Shown here: positions 1 to 7,843 of the stretch, one piece after another
How the letters are laid out: each line of letters starts with the position of its first letter
How positions within the stretch are numbered: position 1 is the stretch's first letter
Assembly: GCA_039029195.1 (NCBI GenBank)
Contig: JBCCGR010000063.1
Span: 1 to 24,305 of the forward strand
Reading direction: 5' to 3'
DNA from: JBCCGR01 sp039029195
GTDB lineage: Bacteria > Pseudomonadota > Alphaproteobacteria > Rhizobiales > Rhizobiaceae
DNA: 24,305 nucleotides
The notes under the pieces: generated by a model
Told to the model about the DNA's origin: nothing
Seen by the model: only the letters and a program-made list of their open reading frames with translations
The model's database searches: none
Program-made: the position numbers and the translations under genes

Positions 1-614
1 ACAGTGATCCCTCGCTCATCCAAACCTCGATTATGCGAGCGGGCGATCTGCCATATGCACAGCACATGCGCGTCACAAAACGTGTGCCAAAGGTGCAGCT
101 AATGCATTGTTTTTATATATCACTAGCAAACCATGCTGGACCCAGTCCAGCACTCGCCTTCGACCGTCCATGTGACATGCATGACTCGGCCTTCCCCGGT
201 TTGATCGCGATGGGGTAACCATCGTTTAGGCTGTATTTCAGAACATATCTGAACTTTTCAGAAGGCAGATGGTCGAACAGTGCAATCAGGAGTCTCGTGA
301 TTGCATTTAACCAAGCCGCACCTCTTGTTTGTACCACCCGAAACAGCTCGTCTGCGGAAGCAGTTGAGTACTGCGCGGTTTGCGGAAAGCGCTGACTTCT
401 GATTGCGTCCCACAATGGCAAAACTGCGCGGGGGCTCGCCCACTGCTTCCGAACCGGTACCAAATCAGCGGTCTTGATCCTTTTTGCCGTTGACGGTCGC
501 GATACAAAACCGAACCAGGTGGTTTTCGATGCTGAGAAAAGACACCTGCAAAGGATTTGCGTTGGTCAACCGAACGGTCAAACTGAGCGCTTGTGAAACC
601 CGTTGTTGAAGGCG
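1..614. other. Left-edge stretch without a confident gene
   Basis: No recognised gene lies here. On the minus strand one frame stays open from about 545 down to a TAA near 113. It can be read from a TTG at 463 as a 116-residue product containing VPVRKQWASPRAVLPLWDA. I do not recognise the sequence, see no convincing ribosome binding site, and find no ATG near the 5' end of the open frame. It may be a decayed gene or chance. The first 110 bases show nothing identifiable. Confidence 0.3.
134..152. repeat. Short perfect inverted repeat
   Basis: TGCTGGAC and GTCCAGCA form a perfect 8-bp stem around a 3-base spacer. No T-run follows on either strand, so it is not a clear intrinsic terminator. It lies in the gene-poor left edge and its role is unknown. 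Confidence 0.4.
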
Positions 615-1547
615 TTAATCTTCCATGTCCTTGGGCTCCTTAAGCCCGGCGATGTACGCATCAACCTCTCCCGGATCCATTGCTGGTGCAGCCTTTTGGG
701 CGGTTCCGGCAGGCATGTCGCCAAAATAGAACTTGTAACCAGGAATATGCTGGCGACGTTTACGAATGGGCATGCCTTCGTAGGGGAATACGTCTGACCG
801 CGCGTTTGCATCATAGTCATGACATGGCAGCACATAGTCCGCACGCTTGTCGATCTCTTCCACAGACTTCCAACCTTCATAGCTGTTCACGAAGCGAGCA
901 GGCACCCAATAGCGCCACATCTCATCGGGGTTCGGTTCCAGATTGCGCTCTTCGAAGATTGCATCGCCGCATACCACGATATCGCCTGCGGATGTGGCAA
1001 CTGACACCGCCATATGGCCCACTGAATGCCCCGGTGTGTGGAACATCGTGATACCGGGCAGAATCTCACACTCATCTTCGACGGCTTCGATCACACAGCC
1101 GGAGTAGGCAGGCTCGATCCCCAGAATACCGCACTCATAGGTGCGGTAGTACAATGGCAAGGGGTTGTTAGCCATCTCAATTTCCGCTTTCGGGGCAATG
1201 TAGCGTGCGTTGGGAAACTCCTTCATGTTCTGCACGTGGTCCCAGTGCAGGTGGGTAAAGACGATGGCGTCGATTTCAGACGGATCGATGCCGAGTTTCT
1301 CTTTCAGGTGAACATGCACTTCAAGACAACCGCGCTTGTCGCAGTTGTGATGATATTTTGAGGCACGCTCCGCATCGCAAAGACCGGTGTCGATCAGGAT
1401 CTTATGCTCGCCCGTATCGACATAGTGGCAGAAAACTGGTTGCCATTTCTTTTTCCCGGCCGGCCCCTTCCAGAATATGTAGGTCCCGAGATCTCCGTGC
1501 AGCCAACCGGTATTGATAGGATAGATCCTGGTCTCTTGAACGCCCAT
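615..1547 (-). CDS. Metallo-beta-lactamase-fold hydrolase (N-acyl homoserine lactonase-like family)
   Basis: This is a predicted cytoplasmic metal-dependent hydrolase of 310 residues. The family signature THLHWDH supplies His99, His101, Asp103 and His104. His174 (in HTPGHSVGH), Asp195 (in CGDAIF) and His243 (in LPCHDYD) complete a two-metal site. Members of this branch open lactones or cleave related esters; AiiA-type quorum-quenching lactonases are the best-known relatives, but the substrate cannot be read from the motif. GGAGG lies a few bases before the ATG, supporting this start. The gene follows the GntR regulator on the same strand after an 88-base gap that holds a GntR-like site. Beside a sugar-type transporter and an oxygenase, hydrolysis of a catabolic lactone or ester is at least as likely as quorum quenching. 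The family call is firm; the substrate is unknown. Confidence 0.9.
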   Translation of the reverse strand: MGVQETRIYPINTGWLHGDLGTYIFWKGPAGKKKWQPVFCHYVDTGEHKILIDTGLCDAERASKYHHNCDKRGCLEVHVHLKEKLGIDPSEIDAIVFTHLHWDHVQNMKEFPNARYIAPKAEIEMANNPLPLYYRTYECGILGIEPAYSGCVIEAVEDECEILPGITMFHTPGHSVGHMAVSVATSAGDIVVCGDAIFEERNLEPNPDEMWRYWVPARFVNSYEGWKSVEEIDKRADYVLPCHDYDANARSDVFPYEGMPIRKRRQHIPGYKFYFGDMPAGTAQKAAPAMDPGEVDAYIAGLKEPKDMED

Positions 1548-1575
1548 CGCGCCCTCCGCATTCTTTGGTGTTAAA

Positions 1576-1587
1576 CTGCATACAAAT
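1576..1587 (-). promoter_or_regulatory. Putative GntR operator before the MBL hydrolase gene
   Basis: The minus strand reads TTTGTATGCAG about 30 bases upstream of the hydrolase ATG. Its core TTGTATGCA matches the stronger ATTGTATGCAAT site in the regulator-transporter intergenic region. FCD-type GntR regulators commonly bind TTGTATACAA-like sequences. The assignment to the neighbouring GntR protein is inferred from this shared core. Confidence 0.45.
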
Positions 1588-1635
1588 CATAGGAGCAAGC
1601 AGTTCACAAGCTGAAAAGTTGCTGATTTCTCAGGA

Positions 1636-2295
1636 TCAACTCACTTTCAAAACCTGCAGAAAGCTCTCAGCCATATGGTTTCGCATACCCGTTGTGGCTG
1701 TGGCAGAATTCTCTGAGAAAATATCTTCGATCAGCGACTCGTGGTTCTTTGCCGACGCGATCAGATCATCACCATTGGAAAACCGTTTTGCCCGGAAAGG
1801 ACCGGTTCTGCGGCGAAACTCACTTGCAAGACTGGCCATATAAGGGTTGCCGGTTGCCTTGTAGATGGCCTGGTGAAAAGCTTCGTTAGCACGTAAATAC
1901 GCAACGCGATCGCCAGCTTCGGCTGCCTCAACACAGGCGGTCTGCGCGCTCTCAATCTCAGATCTGGCAAATAAATTCAGGCGCTGCGAGGCAATTCTGG
2001 CGCACGCAATCTCAATTTCATGCATGGCTTCAAATATCTGGGCCAGTTCTTCTTTGGAATACTCAGCCACAAACAGACCGCGCTTCTCACCCGATACCAG
2101 AATTCCCTGCGCGGCAAGACGGTTGAGTGCCTCGCGGACGGGCGTGCGCGACACTCCATACTGCTCTGCGAGGCCAACTTCATCCATACGAGTGCCAGGT
2201 TCCAGCTCACCTGCAGAGATCGCGTCAACCAACGCCTGCTCGACGCGCCGTGCTGCGGATACTTTGGTATCCATTGGTTTGTCTAGGACTGGCAA
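1636..2295 (-). CDS. GntR-family transcriptional regulator, FCD subfamily
   Basis: A 219-residue DNA-binding regulator of normal length for the family. The winged helix-turn-helix occupies about residues 12-78, with the recognition region EQYGVSRTPVREALNRLAAQG typical of GntR. An all-helical FCD ligand domain follows (about 85-215), with the metal-site-like AFH141 and a later NHM histidine. The Asp usually found just before the FH motif is Asn137 here. The longer TTG start is preferred because GAGGT lies 5-6 bases upstream; the alternative ATG at 2274 has no clear SD. It is divergent from the ABC operon and co-oriented with the MBL hydrolase, so it probably controls both, sensing a carboxylate intermediate (inference). 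Confidence 0.92.
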   Translation of the reverse strand: MPVLDKPMDTKVSAARRVEQALVDAISAGELEPGTRMDEVGLAEQYGVSRTPVREALNRLAAQGILVSGEKRGLFVAEYSKEELAQIFEAMHEIEIACARIASQRLNLFARSEIESAQTACVEAAEAGDRVAYLRANEAFHQAIYKATGNPYMASLASEFRRRTGPFRAKRFSNGDDLIASAKNHESLIEDIFSENSATATTGMRNHMAESFLQVLKVS

Positions 2296-2328
2296 ATCGC
2301 ACCTCGTGATTTCCCTTTCGTGGCTTTC

Positions 2329-2357
2329 AGTTTAGCCTGTAAACAATGTTCTTGCAA
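2329..2357 (-). promoter_or_regulatory. Candidate promoter of the GntR gene
   Basis: On the minus strand TTGCAA (2352-2357) and TAAACT (2329-2334) are separated by 17 bases, a reasonable sigma-70 arrangement. Transcription would begin about 25-30 bases before the TTG start. The region is A+T-rich relative to its flanks. This is a visual call only. Confidence 0.35.
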
Positions 2358-2359
2358 TG

Positions 2360-2390
2360 TTGTATTAATTGGGCAAGAATTGTATGCAAT
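2360..2390 (+). promoter_or_regulatory. Candidate operon promoter with overlapping GntR operator
   Basis: The near-palindrome ATTGTATGCAAT (2379-2390; 10 of 12 positions symmetric) fits FCD-GntR operators. A second TTGTAT half-site begins exactly 20 bases upstream (2360). The first TTGTAT can serve as a -35 and TATGCA (2383-2388) as a -10 with a 17-base spacer. The operator would then cover the -10, consistent with repression of the ABC operon by the divergent GntR protein. Confidence 0.45.
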
Positions 2391-2405
2391 AAAACAGGAG
2401 CGGAT

Positions 2406-2519
2406 ATGTCGGGATTTCTGACAGAGAGTGCGGATTTCGCTGGAGGGACGTTGATATGGCGCCTCAATTCTCAGTCTTTCGACAAAACCCGTTGTGTTGA
2501 CAGTTCGGACATTGGCTAA
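2406..2519 (+). CDS. Candidate small leader ORF (37 aa) before the ABC operon
   Basis: An ATG at 2406 is preceded by AGGAG five bases upstream and opens a 37-codon frame starting MSGFLTESADFAGG. It ends 12 bases before the ATPase ATG. A second well-spaced SD (GGAGGG) precedes an out-of-frame ATG at 2456 that opens only 14 codons. I recognise no family. It could be a translated leader that couples to the ATPase gene, whose own SD is weak (AAGG about 10 bases before its ATG), or a remnant of a lost gene. Confidence 0.3.
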   Translation: MSGFLTESADFAGGTLIWRLNSQSFDKTRCVDSSDIG

Positions 2520-2531
2520 GGTCGCTCATAG

Positions 2532-3617
2532 ATGGCAGGCGTGCAGATCAGAAATGTCAAAAAGTCCTTTGGTGCGGTCACCGTCATTCCAGATTTGTCG
2601 TTGTCCATTGAAGAGGGAGAGTTTGTTGTGTTTGTCGGCCCTTCGGGCTGCGGCAAATCCACAACACTGCGCATGATCGCGGGGCTCGAAAATGTTACCT
2701 CCGGACAGATCGTAATCGATGGCAAAGATGTAACCTGGGCCAAGCCGAAAGAGCGCGATATCGCTATGGTGTTCCAGAGCTACGCGCTTTACCCGCATAT
2801 GAACGTGGCAGAGAACATGTCGTTCGCATTGCGCCTGGCTGGGCGGCCAAAGGCTGAGATTGTAGAGCGTGTCCAGGCGGCTGCCGAGATGCTGGAACTC
2901 ACACCATATCTTGATCGCAAGCCCAGAGATCTGTCCGGAGGGCAACGTCAGCGGGTCGCCATGGGGCGATCCATTGTCCGCGATGCCTATGTTTTCCTGT
3001 TCGACGAGCCTCTTTCGAACCTCGACGCAAAGCTGCGCGCAACTATGCGCACCGAACTGGCGATCCTGCACAAGAAGCTGGATCGCACGATGATTTATGT
3101 CACCCATGATCAGATTGAAGCCATGACGATGGCGGATCGGATCGTGATCATGAAGGATGGATTGATCCAGCAGATCGGTTCACCAAAAGATGTATACAAT
3201 TCACCGGTGAACAGTTTCGTGGCGACATTTATCGGCTCGCCTTCGATGACGCTGATTCCAGCGGAGTTGCGCGACGATGGCGAACTGTGTGTGGTGGGCA
3301 AAGAGTTTAGTTTGCCCGTTCCCGACCGTCTTCGCAGCGTGGCGGAAGCGGCCAAAAATCGCGAAATATCGGTAGGGTTGCGCCCGGAACACTTCGCTGC
3401 AGAAGCGCGCGATGATGGTTTTGCCCCAATCAACCTCGAGGTGAAAGTCGCCGAATATATCGGCTCGAGCCAGTTTCTCGCGGGGAATCTGGGAGGGCAA
3501 GCACTGACGGCAGCCGTTGAAGTGGGCCCCGATGCGGACTTGATGGAAAGCGGTACCTACTATTTCGACACATCACGTCTTTATCTTTTCGACAGGCAAT
3601 CCGGGGAGGCATTGTGA
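2532..3617 (+). CDS. Carbohydrate-type ABC transporter ATP-binding protein (UgpC/MalK-like)
   Basis: This is the 361-residue ATPase of a type I (CUT1-like) importer, acting at the inner face of the membrane. It has Walker A GPSGCGKST (36-44), the Q-loop in VFQSYALYPHM, signature LSGGQRQR (from 134), Walker B VFLFDEP with Glu159, D-loop SNLDAKLR and switch His192 (YVTHDQ). A C-terminal OB-fold regulatory domain (about 235-355), with GLRPEHF, is typical of MalK/UgpC. Length is normal. It heads the operon with its binding protein and permeases. One ATPase gene implies a homodimer. UgpC-like ATPases serve many solutes, so this gene does not define the substrate. Confidence 0.95.
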   Translation: MAGVQIRNVKKSFGAVTVIPDLSLSIEEGEFVVFVGPSGCGKSTTLRMIAGLENVTSGQIVIDGKDVTWAKPKERDIAMVFQSYALYPHMNVAENMSFALRLAGRPKAEIVERVQAAAEMLELTPYLDRKPRDLSGGQRQRVAMGRSIVRDAYVFLFDEPLSNLDAKLRATMRTELAILHKKLDRTMIYVTHDQIEAMTMADRIVIMKDGLIQQIGSPKDVYNSPVNSFVATFIGSPSMTLIPAELRDDGELCVVGKEFSLPVPDRLRSVAEAAKNREISVGLRPEHFAAEARDDGFAPINLEVKVAEYIGSSQFLAGNLGGQALTAAVEVGPDADLMESGTYYFDTSRLYLFDRQSGEAL

Positions 3618-3684
3618 CCGTCGCCCCGTTTCGCGATCAACGACCAGCAAACTAATCCAGTTAAATTCCAAGGGAGGAAAAAAC

Positions 3685-5004
3685 ATGATTGGGTTTCTTA
3701 AAACAGGGGTCTCGGCACTCGCCGTCCTGGCCGTAAGTACCATGGCGACTTTCGCCAATCCTTATGAAAAATATGCCGGCACAACGATCGTCGTCTCATG
3801 GCCAGCGCTGAGTCACTTTACAAAGGCTGAAGCACTGATCGAGGAGTTCACCAAAGAGACGGGGATCGAGGTTGAAGTCGATGCCTTGCAATATCTTAAG
3901 CTTCGTGATCGTCAACTTTTGGAAATGTCGAAGGCCAAGGGCGAGTATGATGTCGTCTCATGGGTCGTGATGTGGAAAGGCGAGTATGTATCGAAGGGCC
4001 TTTTGACACCGCTCAGCCAGTTCTACACTAACGGAAGCCTCGTTGATCCGAACTATGACATCGACGACATAGCCGACGCTTATCTGCAAAACGGCGGCAT
4101 TGTCGGTGGCAAGAAGGGCTACATGCCCGGCAAATCAGGCGCCTTGTACGGTGTGCCTTTCGGTGCGGAAACCTCAATCCTGGCATATCGCAAGGACATA
4201 TTCGAGGAACAAGGTCTCGCCGTGCCGACCACCTATGATGAGTTGCGCGACGTCATGAAGAAGCTGCATGCTGCAGGAATTCCAGCCCTGACGTCTCGCG
4301 GCAAAACCGGTCACCAGGTGACAGCGGGTTGGCTGCTGCATTTGGCACCATTGGGCGGCAAGGTCTTCGATGATCAATGGAACCCAGTCATCAATTCACC
4401 GGAGGCAGTTGAGGCTGCCCGTGTGATGCGGGAGATCGTGCAAACCGGCCCCAAAGGAATCCCGACATTCGGTTTTGGTGAGGCCGCTGCCGCATTCCTG
4501 CAGGGCGAGGCAGCCATGCACCTCGACACGCTCAAGATCGCGGCCATGTCGCGCGATCCAAAACTGTCGAAGATCGACGGCAAGGTGGGCTATGCGTTGC
4601 ATCCGGTCGGCACTCGCTGCGGTTCGGAAACCGGTGGTTTTGCTGCGGGCATCCCTGCCAACAGCCAGAACAAAGAGGCAGCATTTCTGTTTCTCCAGTA
4701 CATCACCTCCAAAGCTGGCGATCAACGCATGGTTGAACTGGGTGGCGATCCGGTCCGCATCTCGACGTTGAAAAACAACACCAAAGGGTTTGCAGAGTAT
4801 CCAGTCGTGGCTGAGCAACTGCCTTGTGCAGATCCTGACTGGCGCCCGCTCATTCCAGAATGGAACGAGTTGAACATCGACGTGCTTGGCCAGGCCCTGA
4901 CCGAAGTCATCACCACGGATGGAGACATTCAGGCGATTATGGATAAGGCCAACGAAAAGGCTCGCGCGATCATGCAGCGTGAAGGCTACTACGTTTGGAA
5001 ATAA
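3685..5004 (+). CDS. ABC transporter substrate-binding protein, family 1
   Basis: A 439-residue periplasmic solute receptor. The N-terminus has a Lys, a hydrophobic stretch (about residues 8-24) and a likely signal peptidase I site after TFA. The mature part has the family-1 pattern: an early TIVVSW strand, EEFTKETGIEVEV, and YDVVSW. A perfect GGGAGGA precedes the ATG. It lies between the ATPase and the first permease, with a strong hairpin just downstream. Many aromatic residues (several Trp and Tyr) would suit a sugar or polyol ligand, but specificity cannot be read directly. Confidence 0.93.
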   Translation: MIGFLKTGVSALAVLAVSTMATFANPYEKYAGTTIVVSWPALSHFTKAEALIEEFTKETGIEVEVDALQYLKLRDRQLLEMSKAKGEYDVVSWVVMWKGEYVSKGLLTPLSQFYTNGSLVDPNYDIDDIADAYLQNGGIVGGKKGYMPGKSGALYGVPFGAETSILAYRKDIFEEQGLAVPTTYDELRDVMKKLHAAGIPALTSRGKTGHQVTAGWLLHLAPLGGKVFDDQWNPVINSPEAVEAARVMREIVQTGPKGIPTFGFGEAAAAFLQGEAAMHLDTLKIAAMSRDPKLSKIDGKVGYALHPVGTRCGSETGGFAAGIPANSQNKEAAFLFLQYITSKAGDQRMVELGGDPVRISTLKNNTKGFAEYPVVAEQLPCADPDWRPLIPEWNELNIDVLGQALTEVITTDGDIQAIMDKANEKARAIMQREGYYVWK

Positions 5005-5015
5005 GCTGACATTCG

Positions 5016-5043
5016 GGAATAGGGCCAGCCTTGGCCCCATTCC
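5016..5043 (+). promoter_or_regulatory. Intercistronic hairpin between SBP and permease genes
   Basis: GGAAT-a-GGGCCA and TGGCCC-c-ATTCC form an 11-bp stem with one internal mismatch and a GCCT loop, starting 12 bases after the binding-protein stop. No T-run follows, so it is more likely an mRNA-stabilising or processing element than a full terminator. Such elements let binding-protein mRNA exceed permease mRNA, as in the malE-malF intergenic region (established precedent). Confidence 0.6.
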
Positions 5044-5064
5044 ATCCCTCTTGAACAAGACACA

Positions 5065-6006
5065 ATGACCCAAGCCGAGATTTCTCTCCCCAACCTGCCG
5101 TCGATGACGCCGAAGCCACGCTTTGCGGCAGGCTTTTTGACGCCGTATGCGTTCATCTTTCCGGCGTTGCTGGTAATGCTGGGCGGGCTTTTATACCCGG
5201 TCATCATGGCGATGTATCTGTCGTTCTATGACTGGCAGATTGGTCTGGACTTGGGAGATGCGCCCTATGTCGGCTTCGCAAATTTCACGCGTATGTTGGC
5301 TGATCCTCAGGTCTGGGAAGTGCTTTGGGTCACAATCCGTTTCGGGTTCTGGACCATCACCATTGAAATGACCTTGGGCATTGCTCTTGCGTTGTTGCTA
5401 GAAAAGCCAATCCGAGGAGCCAGCGTGTTCCGGACGATTTTCATTCTCCCCTTGATGGTGTCACCAGTGGTTGTTGGTTTGATCTGGCGCTATCTGTTTG
5501 ATGCTCGCGTGGGTTGGATCAACTATTATCTTGGAACTTGGTTCGGGATTGAGCCGCAAGTTTGGCTGGGCGATGCTCAACTGGCGTTTTTTGCGATTGT
5601 CTTTACGGATATCTGGCAGTGGACGCCCTTTATCTTCATCATCATCATAGCTGGTTTGCAGGCTCTTCCGTCGGAAGTTGTTGAGGCTTCAACCATTGAC
5701 GGCGCGAACTGGTGGCAGCAGATTTTTCTGGTCAAGCTGCCAATGATCAAATCGATCCTGATTATTGCGCTGCTTATGCGCTTGATCGACGTTTTCCGAG
5801 GCATGGAAGTCATGTTGATCATGACCGGGGGAGGGCCGGGGCGGTCTACAGAACTGCTGTCGCTCCACATCTACAATCGCGCGTTCGAAACTCAGCAACT
5901 GGGCTACGCATCAGCAATCTCTGTGTTGTTGATCGTCATTGTGTTCGGCATCTCGAGCTTCATTCTTACCATGGCGAACCCGATGAAATCACGGTCGGAT
6001 ATCTAA
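5065..6006 (+). CDS. Sugar-type ABC transporter permease (MalF/UgpA-like)
   Basis: A 313-residue inner-membrane permease with about six transmembrane segments. The first is at about 24-48 (LTPYAFIFPALLVMLGGLL) and the last is near the C-terminus. The cytoplasmic EAA loop reads EVVEASTIDGANWWQQIFLVKLP with the family's D-G spacing, and the MalF-type MTGGGPGRSTE motif follows. No strong SD is visible before the ATG, so translation may depend on upstream coupling. It should pair with the downstream MalG-like permease and two copies of the ATPase. Confidence 0.93.
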   Translation: MTQAEISLPNLPSMTPKPRFAAGFLTPYAFIFPALLVMLGGLLYPVIMAMYLSFYDWQIGLDLGDAPYVGFANFTRMLADPQVWEVLWVTIRFGFWTITIEMTLGIALALLLEKPIRGASVFRTIFILPLMVSPVVVGLIWRYLFDARVGWINYYLGTWFGIEPQVWLGDAQLAFFAIVFTDIWQWTPFIFIIIIAGLQALPSEVVEASTIDGANWWQQIFLVKLPMIKSILIIALLMRLIDVFRGMEVMLIMTGGGPGRSTELLSLHIYNRAFETQQLGYASAISVLLIVIVFGISSFILTMANPMKSRSDI

Positions 6007-6007
6007 G

Positions 6008-6835
6008 ATGCAGCAATCCCACTACCGCCAGATATATCACTATCTCGCATTGATCTTTCTTGCAGCGCTTGCACTGGCACCGATCTGGGTAATGATTACG
6101 ACGTCGTTTAAAAACGACATTGATGTGCAGTCGTCCACACCACTTTGGTTCTTCTTTTGGCCGACATTGGACAATTACGAGTACATCATGACCCGCGGAA
6201 AGTTTGACCGCTATCTGTGGAACTCAATTATCATTGCCAGCGCGTCAACCGTGATGACACTGCTGTTGGGTGGTTTTTGTGCCTACGCCCTGGCGCGGTT
6301 GGATTTCCGGGGCCGTACGCTGATGGCGAACTCCACCTTGATGGTGCGCATGGTGCCTCCGGCGGTCTTGGCGGTGCCGGCGTTTGCCTTTGTCACGCTC
6401 ACCGGGGTCGACAACGATCTGGCTGTGCTGACCTTTTTTTAAACGGCGCTGAACCTGCCATTTGCCATCTGGCTGCTTTTCGGTTTCTACAAGCAAATCC
6501 CGGTCGAGTTGGAAGAGGCGGCGATTGTGGATGGTGCGTCACCCTTGCAAGTCTTCTTTCGCGTGCTGTTGCCGTTGATGAAATCAGGCTATGCGGTTGC
6601 AGGCATCTTCACATTCCGGATCGCATGGAACGAGTTCATTCTGGCGCTGCTTTTGACCGGTCGCAAAACGCGCACTTTGCCGGTCGGGGCATCGGGCTTC
6701 ATTACGGACACCGGCGTCGAGTGGGGTCGGATTATGGCAATGGGGACGTTGATCGTCATCCCGCCATTGCTATTCACATTTTTTGCGGCTCGGCAGATCA
6801 TCGCTGGAATGACGGCCGGCGCGGTAAAGGGCTAG
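6008..6835 (+). pseudogene. Sugar-type ABC permease (MalG/UgpE-like) interrupted by an in-frame TAA
   Basis: The reading frame runs from an ATG one base after the first permease stop to 6835 and would encode 275 residues, the usual MalG length, but codon 145 is TAA (6440-6442). Residues before it include TM1 (about 13-33) and the conserved YALARLDFRG. Residues after it continue in the same frame with TALNLPFAIWLLFGF and an intact EAA loop, ELEEAAIVDGASPLQVFF. The stop follows seven Ts, but a single indel there would shift the frame, and the downstream frame is unchanged. A substitution (TAT or TAC Tyr to TAA), readthrough or a base-call error is therefore the simplest explanation. If the stop is real, the importer lacks a complete second permease unless the stop is suppressed or another permease substitutes. 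Confidence 0.85.
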
Positions 6836-6855
6836 GACACACAAGGACAGACAGC

Positions 6856-7809
6856 ATGTTGAGCGCCGAACAGAAATCCCACTTTGAGGAGAAGGGTTAC
6901 CTCGTCGTCGAAAATCTGATTGATAAAGAGACGTTGAACGCTGTTCGCACCGAATATGCAGGGCTGGTCGATGATCTTTATGACAGTTGGTATCGGGATG
7001 GTGAGGTGTTGGTTCCGCCTGAGGGATTGTCTTTCTGGCAAAAACTCGATCACGGATACGCCAACCAACTGGATGTCCATCAGCCACTGACGATCTGTTT
7101 GCCGCATGGCAATGTTCGTGCCGACAGCCCGATGCACATGGGACCTGCGATATTCAACCTGGTCACGCACCAGAGAATTCTTGACCTTGTCCAGGATTTG
7201 ATTGGGCCGGAAATCACAGCCAGTCCCATCCAGCATGTCCGAATTAAACCTCCGCAAGGGGCCGCGCGCAAAGATGAATTGCGTGCTCATGTGGTGAAGA
7301 CCGGCTGGCATCAGGATCAAGGTGTGACACTCGCGGAAGCCGACGAAACGGAAATGGTCACGGTTTGGGTTGCTATAACCGATGCGACGCTGGAAAACGG
7401 TTGTCTTCAGGTTGCGAAGACAGGGCCAACTGAGAAGTTGCTGCCCCATTGCGCCCGCACCCAGGTCGAAATCGTCGAGGGGCACCTTCCCAGCGACGAA
7501 GACACACAACCAACCCCCGTGAAGGCGGGCGGCGCCGTGATCTTTCACCCGCTGACCCCGCATTGCTCGCGCGAGAATGTGTCGAACGTTTATCGGTGGT
7601 CGTTTGACCTTCGGTACAATGTGACAGGTCAGCCAACCGGACGGAGTCAGTTCCCTGAGATTGTGGTCCGGTCTGCACAGCATCCCGAAGCTGTTGAAAC
7701 AAGTTGGCAGAACTGGAAGTCGCGGTGGGATGACACTCGAGATCGGCTGAGCGCAGAGGCCTACAAACCACAACATCGATGGGACATCAGCAATCCCTAC
7801 TGCGCCTGA
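6856..7809 (+). CDS. Phytanoyl-CoA dioxygenase (PhyH) family Fe(II)/2-oxoglutarate oxygenase
   Basis: A 317-residue cytoplasmic oxygenase of the PhyH superfamily. It is expected to couple 2-oxoglutarate decarboxylation to hydroxylation, or oxidative removal of a group, on a small substrate. The iron triad is visible as His152 and Asp154 in GWHQDQG and distal His236 in LTPHCSREN. Arg247 (YRWSFDLRY) is placed to bind 2-oxoglutarate. VWVAITDATLENGCLQV is the usual core strand region. The ATG at 6856 is chosen because FEEKGYLVVENLI follows at the normal distance; the same frame is open far upstream, but that overlaps the permease. It lies 20 bases after the permease and in the same operon, so it probably acts on the imported solute. 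Phytanoyl-CoA itself is unlikely as substrate. Confidence 0.92.
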   Translation: MLSAEQKSHFEEKGYLVVENLIDKETLNAVRTEYAGLVDDLYDSWYRDGEVLVPPEGLSFWQKLDHGYANQLDVHQPLTICLPHGNVRADSPMHMGPAIFNLVTHQRILDLVQDLIGPEITASPIQHVRIKPPQGAARKDELRAHVVKTGWHQDQGVTLAEADETEMVTVWVAITDATLENGCLQVAKTGPTEKLLPHCARTQVEIVEGHLPSDEDTQPTPVKAGGAVIFHPLTPHCSRENVSNVYRWSFDLRYNVTGQPTGRSQFPEIVVRSAQHPEAVETSWQNWKSRWDDTRDRLSAEAYKPQHRWDISNPYCA

Positions 7810-7843
7810 TTGTGATGCTGGAACTGCGGCGAAAGGACCAGGA

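Noticed and set aside
615..1547. Calling the MBL protein a quorum-quenching AHL lactonase
   Set aside because: The metal motif is shared by many hydrolases, no LuxI/LuxR genes are nearby, and the context is catabolic.
2497..2502. Perfect TTGACA before the ATPase gene
   Set aside because: No -10-like hexamer lies at 16-18 bases; the GntR-site promoter upstream is more consistent.
6438..6444. TTTAAAC, the classic -1 ribosomal slip heptamer, at the premature stop of the permease
   Set aside because: The codon phase is wrong for T TTA AAC slippage, and the downstream part is in the same frame, so a frameshift would not restore the product.
6217..6855. Long open frame (+1 relative to the permease) continuing into the PhyH gene, making a 530-residue product
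   Set aside because: It overlaps the MalG-type permease in another frame, its residues are low-complexity Gly/Arg/His-rich, and PhyH homology begins only at the ATG at 6856.
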